Origin: CAYXEN01 sp964464035
Lineage (GTDB): Bacteria > Krumholzibacteriota > Krumholzibacteriia > WVZY01
Length of the DNA: 48,841 nt
Reading direction: 5' to 3'
NCBI GenBank assembly: GCA_964464035.1
Contig: CAYXEN010000015.1
Span: 1 to 48,841 of the forward strand
Below the pieces are notes generated by a model. That model searched no databases and had not been told where the DNA came from. It saw only the letters and a list, made by a program, of their open reading frames with translations. A program made the translations under genes and the position numbers. This document shows positions 10,201 through 17,712 of this stretch, piece after piece. Numbering within the stretch: the first letter of the stretch is position 1; the number at the start of each line of letters is the position of its first letter.

Positions 10201-10828
10201 GAGGGGGGACATGGGCTGCTACGGCTCGCACGCATTGACGATGGCGCAACCGTCCTATCCGAAGAACCTTGCGTACTCGGTGGGGGGAGGGAACATCACG
10301 CTGAGCTGGAGCCGCAATCCGGAGAACGACATGCAATCCTACGCCGTGTACCGTGATACGACTGCGGGCTTCGTCCCCGGCCTCGCGAACTTCGTGCAGT
10401 TCGTCCCCGCAACGGATACGACCATGACTGAGACCTTCGTCTCCGGCGCTTATTACAAGATATCAGCCGTCGATTCCTCCGGGTACGGCAGCGGATATTC
10501 GAACGAAATCAGCCCTGTGGCCACGGGCGTGGGTGACAAGCCCGTAGTGTTCAAGTTCAAGCTGTACCAGAATGTCCCGAATCCTTTCAACCCGGTCACT
10601 ACGATCAGATACGAGTTGGACGCGAGGTCTCCGGTGACGTTGATCATATACGATATTTCCGGACGCAAGGTGAAGCAGCTCGTCAACCGGGTGCAAGGAG
10701 CCGGCATCCACAACGAGACGTGGTACGGCGCGAACGAGAGCGGCGAGCCGGTCGCTTCGGGAATATACTTCTACAGGCTCAGGGCCGGGAAGAGGGAAGA
10801 GACCAGGAAGATGGTTCTTCTCCGGTAG
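7229..10828 (+). CDS. secreted multidomain protein: DEY-type zinc protease motif, beta-helix, FlgD-like sorting tail
   Basis: A 1,199-residue exported protein. A signal peptide occupies about residues 1-26. Near residue 368 the motif HETGHIFHACDEY resembles the HExGH...DEY zinc site of M64-type peptidases; a Cys-rich loop follows. Residues about 450-545 look like an IPT/Ig-like domain. Residues about 550-960 carry repeated GGG(I/V) and N-x-I-x-x-N turns typical of a right-handed parallel beta-helix. A fibronectin III-like segment (about 1007-1094) precedes a C-terminal FlgD/Por-type domain beginning YQNVPNPFNP and ending in basic residues, the usual sorting signal of large secreted proteins in FCB-related phyla. 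ATG 7229 is preferred over upstream codons because GGAGG (7218-7222) precedes it and it begins the signal peptide. The substrate is unknown. Confidence 0.85.
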   Translation: MHRLCLVLAILLVLTPMFPHASKAVQEPADTPLAFLDGMSLIVLETDDIPSMHRALNLIHSFGGKIAIMSPPSILLGWVPFEVRDDLIGRAGIKDIYYTEVLPEELGLEDEQSIKMINYFNGVVRGEVQAKYEMHRQAVAARNVKPEMRPDALDPPAFDRDSYIENLKNVGLSPSLLDARGLLLKKSDQTALGNSDKMSGTVSVTVFFVESDGSGSDPDLYTWTDQAMQDYINGVNNGLIFWTTQAQNYGDCWVAFMVHYYPGTDSRCQQWIEPILHASSYQSDWVYNVITQFGYTSGTVFSRVTAFNTWQRSTYGTDWAYSAFVAYNPPPASDRFTDGYAAAAYFGGPYAYLLYRSFSSAVSEVFPHETGHIFHACDEYYQAGYGGCTSCGVCYNGVDNANCEYCGPGKPCMMLGNTFNLCQYTPGHVGWFYSPCAPGPLNPPVALTSSPSGQYQGLDVTIGVGGTDFQYGVYVDLGPDIILNSTNFISQDSFTANLTVLNSATPGWRDIVVYNRDLQSDVLPHAFQVINTTRHYMSPTGGNVYPYMTPSTAATSLADAITVANNGDSLFVESTTLSSISVNINHGVKLYGGWINNFTSRDLAGGKTVLDLNGNVTISSDSNTAVLDGFVVQNGTGTYSVMPYAGYFGGGVRIVNSRATIANCEIKSNSAATGTNLGVGGGIFAVNSTVDINNNYIWGNTADYGAGIGLYNSGGSISNNTISGNVASSFSATPIGAAIHLDHATDVAISGNIIDGNTGAHDGGAIYADHSGVVTISGGIISHGSTSYSGGAVDAKKSSLVLDSVEFSHNSSAIFGGALSLHDTSSVTITDCRFLWNSAIIGGGIYVAGGDCYADHSLYVGNNASNTSGAAYMSDLTGGSFIGNTLDRNTAGSSTGGLMVVNSNITVSNNIVTNSGSYGIYCSGSPSPTLKYNDVWNSGTSDYNGCAPGEGSISADPMFADTAAVDYHLLVHSPAIDAGDTLAAYNDPDGSRGDMGCYGSHALTMAQPSYPKNLAYSVGGGNITLSWSRNPENDMQSYAVYRDTTAGFVPGLANFVQFVPATDTTMTETFVSGAYYKISAVDSSGYGSGYSNEISPVATGVGDKPVVFKFKLYQNVPNPFNPVTTIRYELDARSPVTLIIYDISGRKVKQLVNRVQGAGIHNETWYGANESGEPVASGIYFYRLRAGKREETRKMVLLR

Positions 10829-10937
10829 GTTGGGACAAGGCCGTAATACATCGACCCTTGACGAAGAGTGTGGCTGTTCCACGCGAGCCCGTGCTTCCCC
10901 CCGGCCGTCTCGATCGAGCAGAACTTGTTGTCTGGCC

Positions 10938-12452
10938 CTACTCGAACTTTATCCCCTGTGCCAGGGGGAGCTCCTTCGACCAGTTGATCGTGTTCGTCTG
11001 TCTTCGCATGTACGCCTTCCAGGCGTCGGAGCCGGATTCCCTGCCGCCGCCCGTCTCCTTCTCGCCGCCGAAGGCGCCCCCTATCTCCGCTCCCGAAGTG
11101 CCGATGTTCACGTTCGCTATGCCGCAGTCGGAACCCTCGTGCGACAAGAACTGCTCGGCCCTGAGGAGGTTGGTCGTGAATATGGCCGACGAGAGCCCCT
11201 GCGGAACTTCGTTGTGCCAACTGATCGCGTCTTCGAAGTCTTCGTACTCTATTAGGTAAAGGATCGGCGCGAAAGTCTCCGTATGCACGATCGGCCAGTC
11301 GTGTTCGGCTTTCACTATGGTGGGCTCCACGAAGTAGCCGGGGCGGTCGATTCGATTGCCGCCGTAGAGTATCTCGCCGCCCTGTTTCTTTATCGTCTCG
11401 AGGGCGTTCATCATGTCGTCCACCGCCGCCTGGTTCACGAGAGGCCCCATGAGCGTGCCGTCCTCGAGGGGATCGCCTATGCGTACTTGCTTGTAGGCGT
11501 TTATCAGCTTGTCCGTGAACTCGCCCGCTATGCTCTTGTGCAGGAAGACCCTTCTCGTCGTAGTGCAGCGCTGTCCCGCCGTGCCGACTGCGCCGAAGAG
11601 GATGGCCCGAACGGCCATGTCGATGTCTGCGGTCTCGTCCACTATGATGGCGTTGTTGCCGCCGAGCTCGAGAATCGTTCTGCCGAGCCTCTCGCCCACG
11701 GTCCTGCCGATCCTGTAGCCCATCTCGCACGATCCGGTCGCGGAAACGAGCGGTATGCGCTTGTCGTTTACGAGGCGCTCACCTATGACCGAGCCCCTGC
11801 CTATGACGAGGTTGAAGATTCCTTCGAGTCCGTGCGCTTTCATCACGTCGTTGCATATGTTCTGGACGGCGACGGCTGTGAGCGGCACCTGGGAGGAAGG
11901 TTTCCATAGGACTACGTCTCCGCACACGGCCGCCAAGGCTGCATTCCAGGACCACACGGCCACTGGAAAGTTGAATGCGGAGATCACGCCCACCACTCCC
12001 AGCGGATGCCACTGCTCGTACATCCTGTGCCTGGGGCGCTCGGAGTGCATGGTGAGGCCGTAGAGCTGGCGCGAGAGGCCGAGGGCGAAGTCGCAGATGT
12101 CGATCATCTCCTGGACCTCTCCCCAGCCTTCCTGGACAATCTTGCCCATTTCCAGGGTGACGAGCCTGCCCAAGGCATCTTTCTTCGCGCGGAGCGCTTC
12201 TCCCAGGTCGCGGATGAACAGCCCCCGCTTGGGTGCGGGCGTCATTCTCCACTTCTTGAAGGCTTCAGTGGCCGCCTCCATCACCTTTTCGTAATCCTCG
12301 GGAGAAGCCTGGGCTACACGCGCTATCTCTTCGCCTGTAGCGGGATTGATCGATGCGATGGTGTCCCTTCCCTCGGTCCCCGTCCATCCGCCCGGACCGT
12401 AGCATGCGCCGGGATTGATCTTCTCTATTCCCAGTTCTTTCAAGAAATCCAT
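10938..12452 (-). CDS. ALDH7-family aldehyde dehydrogenase (alpha-aminoadipic semialdehyde dehydrogenase-like)
   Basis: It oxidises an aldehyde with NAD(P). The family's usual substrate is alpha-aminoadipic semialdehyde from lysine breakdown, though bacterial members vary. The 504 residues have the expected fold: FNFPVAVWSWN and WKPSSQVPLT for cofactor binding, the general base Glu in ELGGNN, the nucleophilic Cys in GTAGQRCTTTRR, and the C-terminal GGEKETGGGRESGSDAWK signature characteristic of ALDH7. ATG 12452 is preferred: AGGAG (12462-12466) lies nine bases from it but only three from the ATG at 12458. The gene stands alone and has its own promoter (12530-12558). No other lysine-degradation gene is in the window, so the in vivo substrate is uncertain. 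Confidence 0.92.
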   Translation of the reverse strand: MDFLKELGIEKINPGACYGPGGWTGTEGRDTIASINPATGEEIARVAQASPEDYEKVMEAATEAFKKWRMTPAPKRGLFIRDLGEALRAKKDALGRLVTLEMGKIVQEGWGEVQEMIDICDFALGLSRQLYGLTMHSERPRHRMYEQWHPLGVVGVISAFNFPVAVWSWNAALAAVCGDVVLWKPSSQVPLTAVAVQNICNDVMKAHGLEGIFNLVIGRGSVIGERLVNDKRIPLVSATGSCEMGYRIGRTVGERLGRTILELGGNNAIIVDETADIDMAVRAILFGAVGTAGQRCTTTRRVFLHKSIAGEFTDKLINAYKQVRIGDPLEDGTLMGPLVNQAAVDDMMNALETIKKQGGEILYGGNRIDRPGYFVEPTIVKAEHDWPIVHTETFAPILYLIEYEDFEDAISWHNEVPQGLSSAIFTTNLLRAEQFLSHEGSDCGIANVNIGTSGAEIGGAFGGEKETGGGRESGSDAWKAYMRRQTNTINWSKELPLAQGIKFE

Positions 12453-12529
12453 GGTCATCAACTCCTGTCTTTTTGCACCACCCCTGTCTATCGGAGGAAA
12501 CCCAGCTTCCTCGATTCGCTGGACAATAC

Positions 12530-12558
12530 ATGATAAGTGCTGGCCGGGGTGGAGTCAA
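12530..12558 (-). promoter_or_regulatory. sigma-70 promoter of the aldehyde dehydrogenase gene
   Basis: On the minus strand TTGACT and TATCAT are spaced by 17 bases, with transcription predicted to begin near 12523, about 70 bases before the ATG. In the rest of this divergent spacer (12559-12877) I found AT-rich patches but no clean -35/-10 pair for the rightward cytochrome operon. Confidence 0.6.
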
Positions 12559-12877
12559 TATTCCCGAAGCGGGAGAGAGGGGGAGGAGCCTTGGAGAGGG
12601 GGAGCGTATTTTCGCGCGTTTCGGAGCAGAAAGGATAAACGAAACCGGGAAAATGATTCTCTTGCGGTGATTCAGTGTCCGCAATGATTCCCCATTTTTT
12701 TCAGTAATTATTTTTGCGATAAAAAAGAGCCCGGTTATCACTTTTGCAACAGCGTGAAGCAGCCGGACTCCACTTATGTGATATTTCATGGATGTTTTTG
12801 TTTGCACTCCGAAACGTTTTCTTATAACCTTGCCGAAAACCTCTGGTTGTCACTCCAATAAAAGAGGTCCACGATCG

Positions 12878-13645
12878 ATGGATTTCCTGCTGACGATTGC
12901 AAGGAGATTTAAGTCCTTTCCCAGCCAGCTCCGCAGCTTGTTGATTCTCTTCGCCATCCTGGTCGCGGCTTTCATTATCGCCAGGCATGTTTTCGTTCCC
13001 GAGTCTTTCGGTGAATTCGGGCATTACCGCGCAGCCGCCGTCGATGCGAATGCATCCCGTCCGCTTCATTATGCGGGAAGCAATGCATGCATGGATTGCC
13101 ACGACGATATATTCGAACAGAAAAGCGAATCTTTTCACAAGAATGTTTCATGCGAAGTATGTCACGGCCCCGCGGTGCTTCATACCGAAGCTCCCGACGA
13201 ACACGAGCTGCCGGCGCCGAGGAAAAGAGGCTATTGCACGTTGTGCCACGGATACAATCCTTCGCGGCCGACCGGTTTCCCGCAGATCGAGCCGGCGACT
13301 CACAACCCGTTGAAGCCTTGTTTCGAATGTCACGACCCTCATGATCCGAAGCCGCCCCACACTCCGGAGCAATGCAGCGCATGCCACCGCAATATCGCGA
13401 TGACGAAGGCTGTGTCCCATCACGCTCAACTTCAGTGCACGAAGTGTCACGATACGCCGCAGGAACACAAGGTCAAGCCGTTGGCCTTCAGGCCGAAGAA
13501 ACCTTCTTCCCGCGCGTTTTGCGGCCAGTGCCACGCGAGGGACGCGGACAGCCCCAAGAATATCCCGAGGATAGATCTTTCCAACCACCACGTGGGTTAC
13601 GTGTGTTGGCAATGTCATTATCCGCATTACCCGGAGGCGGGTTGA
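12878..13645 (+). CDS. membrane-anchored octahaem c-type cytochrome
   Basis: A 255-residue protein with one N-terminal hydrophobic anchor (about residues 18-37) and eight CXXCH motifs (CMDCH, CEVCH, CTLCH, CFECH, CSACH, CTKCH, CGQCH, CWQCH), so it should face the periplasm carrying eight c-type haems. Extra histidines near the motifs fit bis-His ligation. The start is ATG 12878 with AGAGGT just upstream. Its stop overlaps the ATG of the ferredoxin gene by one base, so the two are translationally coupled. Together with that ferredoxin and the NrfD protein it forms an electron-transfer complex of the Nrf/Hmc/Tmc kind. No catalytic molybdopterin or nitrite reductase subunit lies nearby, so it most likely passes electrons between the quinone pool and periplasmic cytochromes. 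The direction of flow cannot be told. Confidence 0.9.
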   Translation: MDFLLTIARRFKSFPSQLRSLLILFAILVAAFIIARHVFVPESFGEFGHYRAAAVDANASRPLHYAGSNACMDCHDDIFEQKSESFHKNVSCEVCHGPAVLHTEAPDEHELPAPRKRGYCTLCHGYNPSRPTGFPQIEPATHNPLKPCFECHDPHDPKPPHTPEQCSACHRNIAMTKAVSHHAQLQCTKCHDTPQEHKVKPLAFRPKKPSSRAFCGQCHARDADSPKNIPRIDLSNHHVGYVCWQCHYPHYPEAG

Positions 13646-14466
13646 TGGACGAGTTCAAGAATGAGCCGGGGGTCGGCGGACCTGAAACGAAGCGGCCTGA
13701 GACGGCGGAAAAAACCGGCAAGAGGATATCGCGGAGGGAATTCATCAAGGATTGCTCCGTGGGAGCCTCGGCCGTGCTCTTGCTCGCGAAACTCGCATCG
13801 GCTTCGGGAGTAGACGCCGGCGAAGCCGAAAGGAAAGAGCGGCTGTACGGCATGGGAATAAACATCGACAAGTGCATCGGGTGCGGAAGGTGTGCTCACG
13901 CTTGCAAGCAAGAGAACGACGTTCCCAAAGATCCGTTCTTTTTCAGGACCTGGGTCGAAAGGTACATCGTACAGACCGACGGCGCCGTGATGGTGGACAG
14001 CCCCAACGGGGGGATCGACGGTTTCCCGAACCTCGCCGGCGAGAAGGGCATACTGAGAACTTTCTTCGTTCCCAAGTTGTGCAATCATTGCAACAATCCA
14101 CCGTGTGTGCAGGTCTGCCCGGTGGGCGCGACCTTCTCCACAAGGGAGGGAGTCGTGCTGGTGGACAAGGACTACTGCATCGGATGCCGGTATTGCATAC
14201 AGGCCTGCCCCTACGGAGCGAGATTCCTCAATCCCTATTCGCGCACGGCGGACAAGTGCACCTTTTGCTATCACCGCATCACGAAAGGTTTGAAACCGGC
14301 GTGCGTCGAAGTATGCCCGACGCAGGCCCGCATCTTCGGCGAGATATCCCGTAGAGGAAGCCCGCTGGCCAGGTTCATCCGTTTCCACAACATTCAGGTC
14401 CTCAAGCCTTACCTCAACACGGAACCGAAGGTGTACTACGCCTATCTCGACGGGGAGGTGCGGTGA
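13645..14466 (+). CDS. Tat-exported ferredoxin subunit with four [4Fe-4S] clusters (NrfC/HybA/DmsB-like)
   Basis: A 273-residue periplasmic iron-sulfur protein. An N-terminal twin-arginine signal (ISRREFIKD, about residues 31-39) is followed by a hydrophobic segment. Four cysteine groups are visible: CIGCGRCAHAC near 78, CNHCNNPPC near 146, CIGCRYCIQAC near 179 and a fourth with CTFC and CVEVC near 208-230. This is the standard pattern of the NrfC/DmsB family, which relays electrons between an NrfD-type membrane subunit and a redox partner. The start ATG 13645 overlaps the preceding stop. The stop is two bases before the TTG start of the NrfD gene, so all three are one operon. Confidence 0.92.
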   Translation: MDEFKNEPGVGGPETKRPETAEKTGKRISRREFIKDCSVGASAVLLLAKLASASGVDAGEAERKERLYGMGINIDKCIGCGRCAHACKQENDVPKDPFFFRTWVERYIVQTDGAVMVDSPNGGIDGFPNLAGEKGILRTFFVPKLCNHCNNPPCVQVCPVGATFSTREGVVLVDKDYCIGCRYCIQACPYGARFLNPYSRTADKCTFCYHRITKGLKPACVEVCPTQARIFGEISRRGSPLARFIRFHNIQVLKPYLNTEPKVYYAYLDGEVR

Positions 14467-14467
14467 G

Positions 14468-15694
14468 TTGGAAAAACACTTCGAGCAACTCTATCCGGTG
14501 CTCCAGCAGGTCACGGGTTACATCTTTCCCAACGAGGTCGAGCTGCACTGGGGACTGCTCATCGTCGTCTATCCCTACATAACCGGGCTGGTCGCGGGCG
14601 CGTTCATTCTTGCATCCCTGGAGAGGGTCTTCAACATCAAGGAACTCAAGCCGACCAGCAGGCTCTCGCTGATAACGGCTCTTGCGTTCTTGTTCGTGGC
14701 GCCTCTTCCCCTCTTGTCCCACCTCGGGCACCCGGAGAAGTCGTTCGAGATCTTCCTCACGCCGCATCTCAATTCGGCCATGGCCATGTTCGGGTTCGTC
14801 TACGTCTGGTACTTGATGGTAGTGCTGCTCCTCGAGATATGGTTCGACTACAGGAAAGACCTGATTCTCTGGTCCCGCGAGGAAAGAGGGATAAAGAAGT
14901 ACATACACAAGATCCTCACCCTCGGCTCGCTGGACCTGTCGCCGAAGGCGCTGCGTTTCGACCGCAAGGCGGGAAAGCTGATAACGATCATCGGGATCCC
15001 CTCCGCGTTCCTTCTCCATGGCTACGTGGGCTTCATCTTCGGGTCCGTGAAGGCCAACCCCTGGTGGAGCAGCGTGCTCATGCCGATCGTCTTCCTCTTT
15101 TCAGCCATCGTGTCCGGCATAGCGATCATGATACTGGTCTACGGCTTCACCACGATGATTCGCTGGAAAAAAGCGGACATGGCGTGCCTGAACAAGCTGG
15201 CATCCTTCCTGATCTACGCGATGATTCTCGACCTGTCGCTGGAATCGCTCGACTTCATCCACCGGCTCTACGAATCCGAGGAATCGATCAAGATCATTTC
15301 GAAGATGGTTTCGAGCAGGTTGTTCCTCAGCTTGGTCATCCTTCAGCTCCTCCTCGGGAGCCTGCTTCCTCTCGTGGCCCTCGTCATCGCGAGATTCAGG
15401 AGCCTTCCCGACGAATTGAAGAGGCTCATATATTTCGGATCCGCGATCCTGGTTCAGCTCGGCATATTCAGCACGAGGTGGAACGTGGTGATCGGCGGAC
15501 AGCTTTTTTCCAAGAGTTTCCGCGGCCTTACGATCTACAAGATGCAGCTTCTCGGTGTCGAGGGGCTGCTCATGTCGATGGGCCTGCTCCTCCTGCCTTT
15601 CCTGATCCTCGGGATCCTGGTGAAGCTCCTCCCCCCGTGGCCGGAAGCGGAGGCCGCCGTGCCTTCGATCGATCCCGATGAAACCCCGGCCTGA
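14468..15694 (+). CDS. nrfD: NrfD/PsrC-family quinone-interacting membrane subunit
   Basis: A 408-residue integral membrane protein with roughly nine to ten hydrophobic helices (for example about residues 25-48, 67-85, 110-128, 178-198, 205-228). The family exchanges electrons with menaquinone or ubiquinone at the membrane and docks to a four-cluster ferredoxin, here the gene just upstream. The reading begins at TTG 14468, because GGAGG (14454-14458) is nine bases away and no in-frame ATG precedes the first helix. With the octahaem cytochrome it forms a three-gene quinone:cytochrome oxidoreductase. The gene converges on the TRAP operon, whose terminator lies between them. Confidence 0.9.
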   Translation: MEKHFEQLYPVLQQVTGYIFPNEVELHWGLLIVVYPYITGLVAGAFILASLERVFNIKELKPTSRLSLITALAFLFVAPLPLLSHLGHPEKSFEIFLTPHLNSAMAMFGFVYVWYLMVVLLLEIWFDYRKDLILWSREERGIKKYIHKILTLGSLDLSPKALRFDRKAGKLITIIGIPSAFLLHGYVGFIFGSVKANPWWSSVLMPIVFLFSAIVSGIAIMILVYGFTTMIRWKKADMACLNKLASFLIYAMILDLSLESLDFIHRLYESEESIKIISKMVSSRLFLSLVILQLLLGSLLPLVALVIARFRSLPDELKRLIYFGSAILVQLGIFSTRWNVVIGGQLFSKSFRGLTIYKMQLLGVEGLLMSMGLLLLPFLILGILVKLLPPWPEAEAAVPSIDPDETPA

Positions 15695-15761
15695 AATGGC
15701 GTAATCCCCTCTGTAGTCCCGTCCGCCCGGTGGCCGATGGCCCCCGCGCGCTCGCTCTGAG

Positions 15762-15787
15762 AAAACGCGGGCGGTCGAACGCCCACG
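15762..15787 (-). terminator. intrinsic terminator of the TRAP operon
   Basis: On the minus strand an 8-bp stem (CGTGGGCG pairing with CGCCCGCG, one G-U pair) with a 6-base loop is followed directly by TTTTCTC. It lies about 20 bases after the dctM stop. Confidence 0.7.
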
Positions 15788-15808
15788 GCCCGGAGAATGC
15801 CGGCGAGC

Positions 15809-17068
15809 TCAATGCGAGAAGGTGCCGACCAGGAACAAGGTCAGGGCGGGGAAGTATGTGATGAGCAGGAGACTGGCCAGGAGGAGAAGGAGAAACGGGA
15901 GGCTGGCTACGTAGAGCGATGCTATGCTCTCCTTGAACCGGTAAGAAGAGATGAAGAGATTCAACCCCACGGGCGGCGTTAGATAACCGATCTCCAGGTT
16001 GGTGAGGAATATTATGCCCAGATGGACCGGGTCCACTCCGAACCCGATCGCAACCGGCACGATCAAAGGCACCACCACTATCAAGGCGGAGAAAATGTCC
16101 ATCAGGCAGCCGACGATGAGCAGGAAAACGTTGAGGAGCAGGAGAAAGGTGTACTTGCTCCCGATGTAGCGTTTCATCCACTCCAGTATCGCCATGGGAA
16201 CTTCCGCGTCGATGAGGTAGTTGGTGAGCGCCAGGGCGCATGCCAGTATCACGAGGATGCCGCCCACGAGCGAGATGCTTTCCACCGCGATGCCGGGAAG
16301 CTGCGAGAGCTTTATGTCCCTGTAAATGAAAACCTCCACCACGAGCGTGTAGAAAGCGGTGAGCGCCGCCGCCTCCATGACGGTTATCTTGCCGCCGTAG
16401 ATCCCTCCCAGGATGATGATCGGGAGCGGAACTTCCCAAGCGGCCTCCCGCAAGGCTGAAAGCATCCTGGCGGGTGACGGTTTCCCCCGCGCAACGCCTT
16501 CCTTCCTGCCCACCCTGATTCCGTAGAGGGAGAGGACGGCGACGAGAAGCACGCCGGGAACGAGCCCCGCGAGGAAGAGTTTGTCGACGCTCACCGATGC
16601 GACGAAGCCGTATATGATGAGCGGAAGGCTGGGCGGAAAGAGCAGCCCCAGGCTTCCCGAGGAAGTGACGAGTCCGAGCGAGAACTTTCTCGAGTATCCT
16701 TCCTTCATGAGGGCCGGCAGGAGAAGGCCTCCCATCGCTATTATGGTGACGCCGGACGCGCCCGTGAATGCGGTGAAGACGGCGCAGGAGACGAGCGCGA
16801 CGACGGCCAGTCCACCCGGAAAGAAAGCCCGGCTCAATCCCACGAGTCGCTCCGGCGTCCGGCTGTTGGCGAAGAGATATCCTGCGAACGTGAAGAGAGG
16901 GACCGCGATCAGGACGGGCGAGCCGGCGAGCGTATACATGGATACGGCCACGGAGGATATGTCGATGCCGGCCCGGTGAAAGGCGAGGAGCGCGATGGAT
17001 CCCAACACCGAGAAGAGCGGCATACCGAAGAGAGCCAGGAGGACGAGTATGAATATCCAGACGATCAT
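15809..17068 (-). CDS. dctM: TRAP transporter large permease DctM
   Basis: A 419-residue membrane protein of usual DctM length with about twelve hydrophobic segments. It is the ion-coupled permease that moves the substrate delivered by the DctP binding protein across the inner membrane. Family signatures include AVFTAFTGASGVTI near 96, GLLFPPSLPLIIYG near 140 and LEIGYLTPPVGLNLF near 358. It overlaps dctQ by four bases (ATGA arrangement) and is the last gene of the tatT-dctP-dctQ-dctM operon. An intrinsic terminator follows. Confidence 0.95.
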   Translation of the reverse strand: MIVWIFILVLLALFGMPLFSVLGSIALLAFHRAGIDISSVAVSMYTLAGSPVLIAVPLFTFAGYLFANSRTPERLVGLSRAFFPGGLAVVALVSCAVFTAFTGASGVTIIAMGGLLLPALMKEGYSRKFSLGLVTSSGSLGLLFPPSLPLIIYGFVASVSVDKLFLAGLVPGVLLVAVLSLYGIRVGRKEGVARGKPSPARMLSALREAAWEVPLPIIILGGIYGGKITVMEAAALTAFYTLVVEVFIYRDIKLSQLPGIAVESISLVGGILVILACALALTNYLIDAEVPMAILEWMKRYIGSKYTFLLLLNVFLLIVGCLMDIFSALIVVVPLIVPVAIGFGVDPVHLGIIFLTNLEIGYLTPPVGLNLFISSYRFKESIASLYVASLPFLLLLLASLLLITYFPALTLFLVGTFSH

Positions 17069-17664
17069 GGTCGATCAACCCGCCGGCTAAGGGGTTTCCC
17101 GCCGGCGCTTTCATCCCGGATCCCGCGGATCGCGAAGCGCATGCTGCGATAGGCGATGATGAAGAAAGCTACGGGAAGGACGAGTTGCAGGAACCACGTA
17201 TCCAGGTCGAGGAACGCCTTTTCGCCGAAAGTGCGCTCGTCCGCGACCAGCCTCAGGGCCGCCGCGGCCAAGGCTGCTGCGGCGACGGCCGTCGCCGCGT
17301 ACACGACTCTGTCCCTCACGCTTTTCATCCGCGGGGGAAGAAGGCGGGTAAGAACGTCGATGTTTATGTGGTTCATGCGCGAAGAAGCAAAAGCTCCTCC
17401 CAGGCATCCGAGCCAGAGCACGATGTGCCGCATCAAGGGGTCGGCCCATATCAGGCCCCGGCCGAAGAAGTTGCGAAGGACTATCTGCAGGCACCCGAAG
17501 ACGATCAAGCCGGCGAGGAGAAGTACGAGCGAGGCCTGTTCGACCCTTCCGAGGCCGCGAAAAAATCTATCCCATGCGCCGCGGCCCGCAAGCACTTCAC
17601 GAATGGCGGCCATGAAAAAGGCAGCCGACAACAAGATCAGGAATTCCGGTAGTGGATTGAGCAT
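17065..17664 (-). CDS. dctQ: TRAP transporter small permease DctQ
   Basis: A 199-residue protein with four hydrophobic segments (about 7-25, 44-63, 80-98 and 155-175), the DctQ layout. The motif WADPLMRHIVLWLGCLGGAFAS with a following N-H-I-N-I-D-V segment is typical of the family. It pairs with DctM to form the membrane unit of the transporter. It lies 48 bases downstream of dctP and overlaps dctM by four bases. Confidence 0.92.
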   Translation of the reverse strand: MLNPLPEFLILLSAAFFMAAIREVLAGRGAWDRFFRGLGRVEQASLVLLLAGLIVFGCLQIVLRNFFGRGLIWADPLMRHIVLWLGCLGGAFASSRMNHINIDVLTRLLPPRMKSVRDRVVYAATAVAAAALAAAALRLVADERTFGEKAFLDLDTWFLQLVLPVAFFIIAYRSMRFAIRGIRDESAGGKPLSRRVDRP

Positions 17665-17712
17665 TGTCCGCTTGATCCCACGGGTTCCGGCCGGGCGGGA
17701 AGATGGCTTTTC

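Noticed and set aside
12798..12835. Sigma-70 promoter for the octahaem operon
   Set aside because: TTGCAC and TATAAC are only 15 bases apart; no alternative pair had acceptable spacing.
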